Source: Pseudanabaena sp. UBA1465
GTDB taxonomy: Bacteria; Cyanobacteriota; Cyanobacteriia; Pseudanabaenales; Pseudanabaenaceae
DNA length: 18,325 bases
Assembly (NCBI GenBank): GCA_002325645.1
Contig: DCSN01000032.1
Coordinates: 12,600 to 30,924 of the forward strand
Direction of reading: 5' to 3'
A program made the position numbers and the translations under genes. Shown piece after piece: positions 1 through 6,795 of this stretch. Every line of letters starts with the position of its first letter. The first letter of the stretch is position 1. The notes under the pieces were generated by a model. That model had not been told where the DNA came from. It did not search any database and saw only the letters and a program-made list of their open reading frames with translations.

Positions 1-368
1 CGGCTAGTTGCTTGTTTGCCACGAAAGGTGCGATCGGGATATCCTGCAATACATCCATAGCGCTCAACTAGAGACTGTAATGCTGTAAAAGCCCAATCTG
101 TAGGCTTTACGTCACTTAGTTGAGATACTGAAGTAACGTTTTGAGCTACTTCAGATTTTTTGGAATTATTCAATTCGGTATTGATTGCCCGAATAGTTTG
201 CGATTCATTCGGCTTGATCTCTGTTGTGGGTAGAGATGACTGTAGTAGGGGAGTGGGAGACGTTTGAGAAAGAACTTGAGACGAACTTTGACTCTCGGCC
301 TGTGCGCCTGTAGCTGCGGCTAAAACGCTCAGACCTAAAAGAACTGAGAGATTACTGATTTTTTTCAT
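1..368 (-). CDS. Iron-uptake porin with SLH domain (5' part only)
   Basis: Partial gene running off the left edge of the window; 122 codons are visible from the ATG at 366-368. The reading begins MKKISNLSVLLGLSVLAAAT and has a hydrophobic signal peptide with a probable cleavage after AQA (residue 24). A Ser/Thr/Gln/Asn-rich stretch follows, then an S-layer-homology type segment from about residue 80 (VSQLSDVKPTDWAFTALQSL, then VERYGCIAGYPDRTFRG). This order, signal peptide then low-complexity stretch then 'VSQLSDV.PTDWAF.AL..LVERYGCI.GYPD.TFRG', is the hallmark of cyanobacterial outer-membrane porins of the iron-uptake/Som family, in which the SLH domain anchors the protein to the peptidoglycan layer and a C-terminal beta-barrel forms the pore. 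The barrel lies outside the window, so ion specificity is inferred only from family naming. Confidence 0.85.
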   Translation of the reverse strand, partial: MKKISNLSVLLGLSVLAAATGAQAESQSSSQVLSQTSPTPLLQSSLPTTEIKPNESQTIRAINTELNNSKKSEVAQNVTSVSQLSDVKPTDWAFTALQSLVERYGCIAGYPDRTFRGKQATS

Positions 369-459
369 GCCATCACACCAAATTAAAGATTCTTCGTCAT
401 AGGTGGACAGATTAATTTAGGTTTTTAGGTCTATTTAATTTGTTCACGGAGACAACATC

Positions 460-491
460 GTATCTAGTTGAAACCTAACAAAACTAGATAC
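460..491. repeat. 10-bp inverted repeat upstream of the porin gene
   Basis: GTATCTAGTT (460-469) is repeated as AACTAGATAC (482-491) with a 12-base AT-rich spacer. It lies about 90 bases upstream of the porin start and just past the end of the LapA-like gene. It could be part of a terminator or an operator for the porin promoter. No clear -35/-10 pair or Fur-like box was recognised nearby. Confidence 0.35.
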
Positions 492-495
492 AGAC

Positions 496-517
496 AAATG
501 TATTGCTCAATACATTT
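496..517 (-). terminator. Hairpin at the end of the LapA-like gene
   Basis: Perfect 10-bp arms AAATGTATTG and CAATACATTT with a two-base loop; the last base overlaps the stop codon of the minus-strand LapA-like gene. It is AT-rich and has no strong U tract beyond it, so it is only a possible terminator for the tgt/lapA transcript. Confidence 0.4.
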
Positions 518-900
518 CATTCCCAATCATCATCCCAATCGGATTCAAAGTCATCTTTAGTATTTGATTTTTTATTTGTAGATGAATTATTAAATGGAAT
601 TTTAGAGGTTGTTTTTTGAGATTCTGTTGAATTTTTCGAGAAGGTTGTTTTGGTTCCTGAATTAGTAAATTGAGGAATATTAGGAACTGAAAATTGGAAA
701 GATTTTCGCGAAAACTCCATTAGTAAAGTCATGGCGATCGCCCCTAAGCCAGCACAAAAGACCAGTACAAGTCCCAATGGTAATTTGATGGATTCAAGGT
801 AGATAAATTTAACTGTGACCAGATAAATGTTTTGGCTAGAAAATATGGCTAACCCCATCGAACCAAACCATAGGGATAGATAAAGTAATAAACGCAGCAT
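517..900 (-). CDS. Small LapA-domain (DUF1049-like) membrane protein
   Basis: 127-residue protein starting MLRLLLYLSLWFGSMGLAIF. It has a first membrane segment at about residues 3-21, a short polar connector with the 'SQN...VTVKF...IKLPLGLVL' pattern typical of LapA/DUF1049 proteins, and a second membrane segment at about 41-62. The C-terminal half is a low-complexity Ser/Thr/Asn/Lys tail ending in a strongly acidic, Trp-containing tip (DDFESDWDDDWE). LapA-family proteins are small inner-membrane proteins with a role in lipopolysaccharide assembly in enterobacteria; the role in cyanobacteria is not established. It lies 65 bases downstream of tgt on the same strand and may share its transcript. 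The family call rests on the two-helix pattern and is moderately sure. Confidence 0.65.
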   Translation of the reverse strand: MLRLLLYLSLWFGSMGLAIFSSQNIYLVTVKFIYLESIKLPLGLVLVFCAGLGAIAMTLLMEFSRKSFQFSVPNIPQFTNSGTKTTFSKNSTESQKTTSKIPFNNSSTNKKSNTKDDFESDWDDDWE

Positions 901-965
901 ATTTGGTATCCGTTTAATCTGTTTAAATTGATAGATGGGGCAGGTTTTTTGATGGATTTTAGTAT

Positions 966-2099
966 TTATTTGGCTAAATCTAGAGAATTATGATCGCCTG
1001 TTAGATAATGTCCGAATTCCTTAACAAAGCTATTGTTGATAATTGCTTGCCTCATGTTCTGCGTAAATCTAATTAATTCGGTAATGTTGTGGATAGACAA
1101 CAAGGTATAGCCAAGAATTTCTTGCGATCGCACTAAATGACTGAGATAGGCTCGCGAGAAATTTTGACAAGTATAGCAGGGGCAATCAGCATCAAGCTTT
1201 TCAAAATCACGCTTGAATCTTTGATTTTTGAGATTCCAGCGATCGCCTTTGACTAGAGCGACATTGTGTCTGGCTAGACGGGTGGGAATCACACAATCAA
1301 AAAGATCGATACCTGCGGCGACGGCCTGCGCCATTTCTTTATATGTGCCAACGCCCATGAGGTAACGGGGTTTATCATTTGGCAAGAGGGGAGTTGTGGC
1401 TCTGACAATTTTTTCGATCAGTTCGGGAGGTTCGCCGACACTGACTCCACCGATCGCATAGCCTGGTAAGTCAAATTGGATCAGTTCTCTTGCTGATTTT
1501 TGGCGCAAATCTAGATAAACTCCACCTTGAACAATGCCAAATAGAGCTTGGACATCGGCGCGATCATGAGCCTTAATGCAGCGCTCTAACCAGCGTGTGG
1601 TGCGTTCACCCGCAAGTTTAATCGCGTCGTAGGTGGCGGGATAGGGAGCGCATTCATCGAACGCCATGATCACATCTGCGCCCAGATGGTTCTGAATTTG
1701 AATGGATTTTTCGGGGGTGAGATTAATCATGTCGCCATCGCGTGGCGATCGGAACTGGACACCCTCTTCATTAATGGAACGAATTTCACTAAGGCTAAAT
1801 ACCTGAAAGCCCCCTGAGTCCGTGAGGATTGGTCCATCCCAATTCATAAATTTATGTAAGCCGCCCGCTTCTGCGACAATATCTTCCCCTGGTTGCAGAT
1901 GGAGGTGGTAGGTATTCGCTAAAACCATTTCGGCTTTGCAGTCTTTGAGTTGAGCAGGGGTGACAGTTTTTACAGTTGCTAATGTGCCAACAGGCATAAA
2001 CCGAGGTGTCTGCACAACTCCATGAGGTGTATGAAACTGACCGACTCTAGCATCAGTGTGGCAACATTGACACTCTAATTTAAAAGTGAAGTTATTCAG
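966..2099 (-). CDS. tgt: Queuine/preQ1 tRNA-guanine transglycosylase, probable CTG start
   Basis: Tgt swaps guanine-34 for preQ1 in the anticodons of tRNA-Asp, -Asn, -His and -Tyr, the entry step of tRNA queuosine modification. Numbering from a CTG at 2097-2099 (377 residues): the TDSGGF catalytic-aspartate motif is near residue 94, the nucleophile Asp in FDCVIPTR is at 268, and the zinc ligands are Cys306, Cys308, Cys311 and His337. The first standard start in frame is GTG at 2013-2015, which would give only 349 residues. The 28 codons upstream of it read NNFTFKLECQCCHTDARVGQ then FHTPHGVV, which matches the conserved Tgt N-terminus and contains no ATG, GTG or TTG before the in-frame TAA at 2103-2105. 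CTG 2097-2099 sits 9 bases after an AAGGA ribosome site, so I extend the gene to it. The family's usual length of about 370-380 residues fits the longer form. The function is certain; the start codon is inferred. Confidence 0.93.
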   Translation of the reverse strand: MNNFTFKLECQCCHTDARVGQFHTPHGVVQTPRFMPVGTLATVKTVTPAQLKDCKAEMVLANTYHLHLQPGEDIVAEAGGLHKFMNWDGPILTDSGGFQVFSLSEIRSINEEGVQFRSPRDGDMINLTPEKSIQIQNHLGADVIMAFDECAPYPATYDAIKLAGERTTRWLERCIKAHDRADVQALFGIVQGGVYLDLRQKSARELIQFDLPGYAIGGVSVGEPPELIEKIVRATTPLLPNDKPRYLMGVGTYKEMAQAVAAGIDLFDCVIPTRLARHNVALVKGDRWNLKNQRFKRDFEKLDADCPCYTCQNFSRAYLSHLVRSQEILGYTLLSIHNITELIRFTQNMRQAIINNSFVKEFGHYLTGDHNSLDLAK

Positions 2100-2108
2100 A
2101 GCTTACAA

Positions 2109-2113
2109 TCCTT
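2109..2113 (-). promoter_or_regulatory. Shine-Dalgarno AAGGA supporting the CTG start of tgt
   Basis: Read on the minus strand, AAGGA is followed by 9 bases and then CTG (2097-2099). A TTG one base after the AAGGA is followed directly by an in-frame TAA, so it cannot start Tgt. The GTG at 2013-2015 has only a GGAG two bases away, which is too close to be a good site. Confidence 0.55.
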
Positions 2114-2148
2114 ATTAAAAATATATCTACAAATTCAAATGGTTTTTA

Positions 2149-2176
2149 ATTATATCGTAATCTCTATTCAATTCAA
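2149..2176 (-). promoter_or_regulatory. Sigma70-type promoter of tgt
   Basis: On the minus strand, TTGAAT (2171-2176) and a perfect TATAAT (2149-2154) are separated by 16 bases. This would start transcription near 2142 and leave about 43 bases of leader before the CTG. The position agrees with translation starting near 2099 rather than at 2015. A direct repeat TTCTATATAG (2181-2190 and 2206-2215) lies just upstream. Confidence 0.6.
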
Positions 2177-2221
2177 TGCTTTCTATATAGAGCTTGAAAA
2201 GATCATTCTATATAGCCGCTC

Positions 2222-2328
2222 TTACAGCAATTTGTTTTCAAACCCGCCACAAATTAAAATATAAAACCCGTTGCGGGGCTTCGCCCTGCGACCCTTCTTG
2301 TGGCGGGTTTGATCGAGTTTTGCTGTAA
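2222..2328. mobile_element. 107-bp foldback repeat, copy 1 (MITE-like)
   Basis: Starts TTACAGCAA and ends TTGCTGTAA. The outer inverted repeat continues inward, imperfectly, to TCAAACCCGCCACAA and its complement (about 30 bp per arm). Inside is a GC-rich hairpin GTTGCGGGGC-TTC-GCCCTGCGAC, whose complementary strand has the apex GCGAAGC. It carries no coding capacity. It is base-for-base identical to 15419-15525, in the same orientation. It lies in the gap between the divergent genes tgt and maf, between the tgt promoter and maf. No convincing target-site duplication is visible. Confidence 0.8.
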
Positions 2329-2416
2329 GCTATCGAATATATGCTTTTGTCCAAGCTATCTGAACAATGGGCTTAAGCCCATTGCCTGTAACTTACTAAT
2401 TTTAGAAGTTAAAAAC

Positions 2417-2467
2417 AAACCTAGAGCTTGTGCCGACCGCGTAGCGGACGGTACAAGCTCTAGGTTT
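2417..2467. repeat. 51-bp hairpin with GTA-capped GC core
   Basis: Outer arms AAACCTAGAGCTTGT (2417-2431) and the exact complement (2453-2467) enclose GCCGACCGC-GTA-GCGGACGGT, which pairs except for one mismatch and one wobble. The apex reads GCGTAGC. It lies 74 bases upstream of maf and is unlikely to be a terminator because both flanking genes are transcribed away from this gap. Of the 2100-2540 gap, this hairpin, the 107-bp repeat and the tgt promoter are all that I can support; a TATAAT at 2517-2522 could be a -10 for maf. Confidence 0.75.
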
Positions 2468-2540
2468 TACTGGGCTACTTGTAGCTATAAAACCCTCGAT
2501 TATGAGAAGATAAATATATAATTCTGAATAGTCTTGCTGT

Positions 2541-3155
2541 ATGTCAAATCCCATTTTTGTCCTTGCTTCTGCTTCCCCCACACGCAAAAATATTTTAGAA
2601 AATGCTGGCTTTACACCAATTGTGAAAGTTAGCCACTTTGATGAAGATGCGATTCAGGTGAGCGATCCTACATCCCTAGTGCTGACCTTGGCGCAATGTA
2701 AGGCGAAGGCAGTGGCGGCGGAATTTGCGGGACAGAATGCTTTGGTGATTGGTTGCGATTCGATTATGTATTTGAATGGACTGGTGTATGGCAAGCCTGA
2801 AACTAAGGAAGTGGCGATCGCAACATGGCAAAAGATGCGCGGTAACTATTGCGAACTCTATACAGGGCATTGTTTAATCGATACTAAAACTCAGCGATCG
2901 CTGATGCGCTATGGAGTAACTAAAGTACATTTCTCGGAAATTACTGACGCGGAAATTGATAGCTATGTAGACTCTGGGGAGCCTCTGTGTTGCGCGGGAT
3001 GTTTTACATTAGAGAAGTTGGGAGGCTTATTAATCGATAAGATCGAAGGCTGTCATACTAATGTGTTGGGACTGAGTTTGCCAATCTTGCGACAAATGTT
3101 AACAGAACTTGGCTACAGTATTCACTTTAGTGCTAATGGAACTGAAATCCGATGA
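2541..3155 (+). CDS. maf: Maf family nucleoside triphosphate pyrophosphatase (YceF-like)
   Basis: 204-residue cytoplasmic Maf protein. Family members hydrolyse modified or canonical NTPs to NMP and pyrophosphate and are viewed as house-cleaning enzymes. The N-terminal phosphate-binding motif VLASASPTRKNIL is at residues 7-19 and the catalytic Asp of GCDSIMYLNGLVYGKP is at residue 73, with Lys85-Pro86. The second half (VHFSEITDAEIDSYV, then EPLCCAGCF and the IEGCHTNVLGLSLP segment) resembles the YceF branch, whose E. coli member prefers m7GTP. That substrate is inferred from resemblance only. Its stop overlaps the menD start as ATGA, so the two are probably translationally coupled. There is no clear ribosome site before the ATG; the N-terminal motif confirms the start. 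Confidence 0.9.
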   Translation: MSNPIFVLASASPTRKNILENAGFTPIVKVSHFDEDAIQVSDPTSLVLTLAQCKAKAVAAEFAGQNALVIGCDSIMYLNGLVYGKPETKEVAIATWQKMRGNYCELYTGHCLIDTKTQRSLMRYGVTKVHFSEITDAEIDSYVDSGEPLCCAGCFTLEKLGGLLIDKIEGCHTNVLGLSLPILRQMLTELGYSIHFSANGTEIR

Positions 3156-4951
3156 ATACTACCAATCGGAATACTCTCTGGGCAAGCATTGTCGCTGAAG
3201 AACTTTATCGATCTGGGGTGCGGACTGTGTGCATTTCCCCTGGTTCACGATCCACGCCCCTTGTGATTGCTTTTGCGGAATTACGCGATCGCTGTCCTGA
3301 CTTCCAGATTTTGGTACATATTGACGAGCGATCGAGTAGCTTTTTTGCGCTTGGTGTCGCCAAAGTACAGAAGTCTCCCGTGGCGCTCCTCTGTACATCA
3401 GGAACTGCCGCCGCGAATTATTATCCTGCCATTATTGAGGCTTATTACAGTCGAATTCCACTCGTAGTATTGACCGCCGATCGCCCACCAGAGATGCGCG
3501 ATTGTGGTTCAGGACAGACCATTGATCAGATTAATATTTATGGAAAGCACGTTCGTTACTTTTTTGAAGTGGGAACGCCAGAGATTATTGGCTTTCGTTT
3601 ACGTTATTTGCGATCGCTAATTAGCCGCACTGTCAGCATCGCAGTCGGTAAAGGCGACACACCCGCAGGGGCAGTTCATCTTAATTTCCCTTTCGCTGAT
3701 CCCATGCCACCAGTTCCTGTTCTCCATGATGTGCCAGAGGATTTAGAACTCAGTAGTCCAGAGGCGATATTTGGAAATCCGTCGGGAGCCGCCTATAGCC
3801 AGATTATTGCAGGAAAGCGTTTATTGGATACCAATGCGATCGCCTCCATTGCCAATCAAATTATTAGTCATCCTAAAGGTGTGCTTGTCGTCGGCGTATA
3901 TGATGCACCGCCTGAGTTTTTAGGCTCAGTGCGGAGATTAGCCAGAGCCACAGGCTATCCCTTACTAATTGAAGCCACAGGCGCACATCGTCACGATGAA
4001 ATTAGTCATTACGATAGCTTTTTGCGATCGCCTAATTTTTGTAAAACCCATGCACCTGAAATCGTGATTCGCTTCGGGGCAATGCCCACTTCCAAAAGCT
4101 ATATGCTTTGGCTAGAGCGACATATCGGCTGTCAGCAAATTGTCGTCGGTAGCACCAATAGCGATCCCACGCACGGAATTACGCAGGCTCTGAATGTCTA
4201 TTCTGTGAGTTTTTGTGAACAGTTAGCCAACTATTTAGAGAACTATGCTCAACCTGTTTGGCAAGATAAACAATGGCGCTTAGATTTTGAACTCGCAGAA
4301 AGTATTACCGAACATACAATTACGGAAGCTCTCGCGAAAATCGATGAATTGTTTGATGGAAAAGTGTATGCGAAATTAGCCCAAATCCTCCCTGAAGATA
4401 GTTATATCTATGTGGCAAGTAGTACCCCAATTCGCGATTTAGATACTTTTTTCCATAGCGATCGCCCGATTACGGTTTTAGCCAATCGCGGCGCAAATGG
4501 CATTGATGGCACGCTATCCAGTGCGCTCGGTGCAGCATGGGGATGCGATCGCCCGATGGTTTTGATTTGTGGTGATTTAGCTTTTTATCATGATTTAAAT
4601 GGCTTACTTGCCGCCAAAAAATATAATATTTCCCTAACAGTTATTCTCTTAAATAATGACGGTGGCGGTATTTTTAATTTATTGCCAATTTCTAAGTTTG
4701 AGAATATCTTTGAAGAGTTTTTTGGTACTGCCCACAATCTTGATTTTGCGCCAATTATCAAAGCTTATGACTGCGAACATATTCTGATTCAAGATTGGCA
4801 ACAATTCCATGAATCATTAACCAATTCTCTGCAAACAAAAGGTACTCAAGTATTAGAAATAAGAAGCGATCGCCAACGTAATAAAGATCTACATTTTGCA
4901 ATTTGGAATCAGGTTATCGAAAATTGCGATCAGAACTTTAATAAAAACTAA
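3152..4951 (+). CDS. menD: 2-succinyl-5-enolpyruvyl-6-hydroxy-3-cyclohexene-1-carboxylate synthase
   Basis: MenD is a thiamine-diphosphate enzyme that joins isochorismate and 2-oxoglutarate (with loss of CO2) to give SEPHCHC. In cyanobacteria this leads to phylloquinone, the secondary electron acceptor of photosystem I. The 599-residue length is normal. Seen: the N-terminal ISPGSRSTPLVIAF motif; the conserved Glu59 in HIDERSSSFFALGVAK that activates the cofactor; CTSGTAAANYYPAIIEA and VVLTADRPPE, typical of MenD; and the C-terminal cofactor/metal site running from GDLAFYHDLNGL (474 onward) to NNDGGGIF (501 onward). It overlaps maf by four bases and is followed after 71 bases by an unrelated Uma2 gene. 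The codons include several in-frame HIP1 sites, so it looks native. Confidence 0.97.
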   Translation: MNTTNRNTLWASIVAEELYRSGVRTVCISPGSRSTPLVIAFAELRDRCPDFQILVHIDERSSSFFALGVAKVQKSPVALLCTSGTAAANYYPAIIEAYYSRIPLVVLTADRPPEMRDCGSGQTIDQINIYGKHVRYFFEVGTPEIIGFRLRYLRSLISRTVSIAVGKGDTPAGAVHLNFPFADPMPPVPVLHDVPEDLELSSPEAIFGNPSGAAYSQIIAGKRLLDTNAIASIANQIISHPKGVLVVGVYDAPPEFLGSVRRLARATGYPLLIEATGAHRHDEISHYDSFLRSPNFCKTHAPEIVIRFGAMPTSKSYMLWLERHIGCQQIVVGSTNSDPTHGITQALNVYSVSFCEQLANYLENYAQPVWQDKQWRLDFELAESITEHTITEALAKIDELFDGKVYAKLAQILPEDSYIYVASSTPIRDLDTFFHSDRPITVLANRGANGIDGTLSSALGAAWGCDRPMVLICGDLAFYHDLNGLLAAKKYNISLTVILLNNDGGGIFNLLPISKFENIFEEFFGTAHNLDFAPIIKAYDCEHILIQDWQQFHESLTNSLQTKGTQVLEIRSDRQRNKDLHFAIWNQVIENCDQNFNKN

Positions 4952-4988
4952 ATGAAGTGTTACTCCGTGCCGCTTTATTTGGTTAAGA

Positions 4989-4994
4989 TATAAT
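4989..4994 (+). promoter_or_regulatory. Possible -10 box for the first Uma2 gene
   Basis: TATAAT 29 bases before the ATG at 5023, followed by a GAGAGG ribosome site at 5007-5012. No good -35 hexamer lies at the expected distance, so this is a weak call. Confidence 0.35.
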
Positions 4995-5022
4995 CATCAC
5001 AAAGTTGAGAGGCTAATCACCG

Positions 5023-5613
5023 ATGGTACTTGCAACAACCAAGCGCTACACCGTAGCCGAATACCTAGAGCTAGAAGAAAAAGCCGAATTTAAAAGTGAA
5101 TTTGTGGACGGAGAAATTATCCCTATGGCAGGAGCAAGCGCAAATCACAACAAAATTGCTCTCAATTTTTGTCGTTTATTCCCTTTATCAATTGATGGAC
5201 AGGAGTACGATACTTTTATGAGTGATATGCGTTTATGGTTGCCAGACCATAAACGTTATACCTATCCTGATGTGGTGGTGGTTGCAGGATCGTCTATTTT
5301 CACAGATGATAAACAAACTGCCATTACTAATCCTTGTCTAATTGTAGAAATTTTATCTAACTCTACTCAGGGATACGATCGCGCAGACAAATTTAAACTG
5401 TATCGCTCTATTCCATCATTTGCAGAATATATACTAATTTATCAGAATAGCTATTCTGTAGATCAGTACAATAAACAGAAAGATGGTAGATGGATATTGA
5501 CTGAATATTTAGGAGAAGATGCAGTTCTTAAGTTAGAATCCATCAGCTTTGAAATTAGCTTACAGGATTTATATAAGCGTGTAACCTTTGAAAATTCACA
5601 GATTCCACAGTAA
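5023..5613 (+). CDS. Uma2 family (DUF820) PD-(D/E)XK nuclease-fold protein
   Basis: 196 residues. The Uma2 pattern is clear: an N-terminal YTVAEYLELEE segment, FVDGEIIPMAG, then the nuclease-fold core with Pro82-Asp83 in YPDVVVV, Glu109 in CLIVEILSNST, and Asp119/Lys123 in YDRADKFKLYR, followed by the YILI strand. The putative catalytic Asp, Glu and Lys are all present. The family is massively amplified in cyanobacteria and a few other groups; its substrates and biological role are not established. The last codons (Ile-Pro-Gln-stop) form the left end of a perfect 44-bp palindrome. A second, quite different Uma2 gene lies at 9838. Confidence 0.85.
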   Translation: MVLATTKRYTVAEYLELEEKAEFKSEFVDGEIIPMAGASANHNKIALNFCRLFPLSIDGQEYDTFMSDMRLWLPDHKRYTYPDVVVVAGSSIFTDDKQTAITNPCLIVEILSNSTQGYDRADKFKLYRSIPSFAEYILIYQNSYSVDQYNKQKDGRWILTEYLGEDAVLKLESISFEISLQDLYKRVTFENSQIPQ

Positions 5614-5645
5614 TGGCAATTCATGAATTGCCATTACTGTGGAAT
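5602..5645. terminator. Perfect 44-bp palindrome between convergent genes
   Basis: The 22 bases at 5602-5623 are exactly reversed and complemented at 5624-5645, with no spacer. The left arm holds the last three codons and stop of the Uma2 gene; the right arm ends 8 bases before the thiO stop. As RNA it would form a hairpin at the end of both convergent transcripts, so a bidirectional terminator role is plausible, although it lacks a GC-rich base and a long U run. The zero-base centre is unusual. Confidence 0.6.
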
Positions 5646-5653
5646 TTATGTAT

Positions 5654-6682
5654 TCATTGCAAAATCGAATTTTTAATCCCATCAATCATAAAATCGGAAA
5701 TTAGCTTAGCCGTAATTGGCGCAAAGAGAATTCCATTGCGATAATGACCTGTTGCTAAAACTAGATTTTCATAATCACTGGTTCCTAAAATGGGAATCTC
5801 ATTAGGAACATGAGGACGGAATCCCCACCATGTTTCAGTGATGGGCATATTGGCGATCGCAGGATAAACGGAAATCGCTCTATTTAGTAATTGAGCCACC
5901 CCTGCGGCAGTAAGCCCCTGCTCGAAGCCCTTATCTTCAACGGTTGCACCGATCACAATCTTGCCATCTTGACGTGGCACGATATAGCAGCTTGGGGCAT
6001 AAATGACTCTCTGTAATTGCCGATCGCGATCAAATACCGACAGCATTTGTCCTTTAATCGGCTTCACGGGCAATGGCAAAAGCGATCGCGTCCATGCTCC
6101 TGTCGCCAAAACATAGCGATCGCTTTGCAAGTTGCCCACACTCGTATCAAGGTGGATAACTTGCTGATGATCACGAACAATTTGATATACCGTGACACCT
6201 TCAAGAATTTTGATCGATAGCGATCGCGCCGCAATTAATAAAGCTCGGACAAGTTTACGATTATTGACCTGTCCATCCTCTGGCAACCAGAGCGCACCTA
6301 AAACTGATTCTCCTAGACCTGATTGGCGTTTATAGGATTCTTCACGGCTAATATATTTCGGATGTGAAGCGATCGCCAAGTTATCGCTTTCTTCGAGAAC
6401 GGGGGCGATCATGCCACAGCACCAATAGCCACAATCTAAACCTGATAATCGCATCAGGCTCGCAATCCATTGCGGATACATATTCCGACTGCGAATCCCA
6501 AAATCTAATAGTTGTCCCTCAAGTCTTTCGGCTTCAGGAGCCAGCATCCCGGCCGCCGCCCAAGTTGCGCCCCGTCCACAAATATCTCGCTCAACGACAG
6601 TGACACTTGCCCCTCTTTGAGAAAGGTCGATCGCTGTCGCCAAACCAATAATGCCACCACCAATCACTAAAACGTCAGTCAT
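5654..6682 (-). CDS. thiO: Glycine oxidase ThiO
   Basis: FAD-dependent amine oxidase of the DAO family, 342 residues. It oxidises glycine to iminoacetate (dehydroglycine) for the thiazole half of thiamine. The N-terminal dinucleotide-binding motif VIGGGIIGLATAIDLSQRG is at residues 6-24, followed by VVERD and the GATWAAAGMLAPEAE segment characteristic of ThiO. The C-terminal WWGFRPHVPNEIPILGTS and GHYRNGILFAPITA motifs also mark this family and contact flavin and substrate. In several cyanobacteria ThiO is fused to ThiG; here it is free-standing, and no thiG, thiS or TPP riboswitch is seen in the window. It shares strand with the methyltransferase upstream, but two hairpins lie between them, so cotranscription is uncertain. 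Confidence 0.92.
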   Translation of the reverse strand: MTDVLVIGGGIIGLATAIDLSQRGASVTVVERDICGRGATWAAAGMLAPEAERLEGQLLDFGIRSRNMYPQWIASLMRLSGLDCGYWCCGMIAPVLEESDNLAIASHPKYISREESYKRQSGLGESVLGALWLPEDGQVNNRKLVRALLIAARSLSIKILEGVTVYQIVRDHQQVIHLDTSVGNLQSDRYVLATGAWTRSLLPLPVKPIKGQMLSVFDRDRQLQRVIYAPSCYIVPRQDGKIVIGATVEDKGFEQGLTAAGVAQLLNRAISVYPAIANMPITETWWGFRPHVPNEIPILGTSDYENLVLATGHYRNGILFAPITAKLISDFMIDGIKNSILQ

Positions 6683-6700
6683 TCCATTTCATCCTTTTAC

Positions 6701-6731
6701 TTCTTATGTCACGCTGCGCGTGACATAAGAA
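6701..6731. repeat. 31-bp hairpin, perfect 14-bp arms, TGC/GCA loop
   Basis: TTCTTATGTCACGC (6701-6714), TGC, then the exact complement (6718-6731). On the complementary strand the apex is GCGCAGC. It lies 19 bases upstream of the thiO start. Confidence 0.7.
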
Positions 6732-6759
6732 TCAATTGTTCAATTTATCCTTTTAGTTA

Positions 6760-6795
6760 GATATAGGATAGATGCGAAGCGTCTGTTCCTATATC
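6760..6795. repeat. Hairpin with GCGAAGC apex at the end of the methyltransferase gene
   Basis: GATATAGGA... (6760-6775), loop GAA (6776-6778), and the complementary arm (6779-6795) pair along their length with one single-base bulge and one wobble. The apex is GCGAAGC. The outer base pairs overlap the methyltransferase stop codon (6794-6796), so it may act as its terminator. Confidence 0.65.

Noticed and set aside
369..516. A Fur box or clear promoter for the porin gene
   Set aside because: No Fur-like palindrome and no properly spaced -35/-10 pair could be identified by eye.
2013..2015. GTG as the true start of tgt
   Set aside because: It would remove 28 residues that match the family N-terminus, and its only ribosome-like motif is two bases away.
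2100..2148. A preQ1 riboswitch in the tgt leader
   Set aside because: The leader from the predicted start is only about 43 bases and shows no preQ1 aptamer-like stem with a downstream A-rich pseudoknot tail.
2181..2330. Target-site duplications around the 107-bp repeats
   Set aside because: Flanks of both copies were compared (for example CTAAA near both sides of copy 2), but no direct duplication touches the tips.
2300..2587. Two short open frames on opposite strands over the repeat and hairpin before maf
   Set aside because: They run across the 107-bp repeat, the 2417-2467 hairpin and into maf, have no ribosome site and resemble no protein; they are by-products of the palindromes.
6683..6795. 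A TPP riboswitch upstream of thiO
   Set aside because: The gap is 111 bases and is filled by two simple hairpins; no CUGAGA-type thi box is seen.
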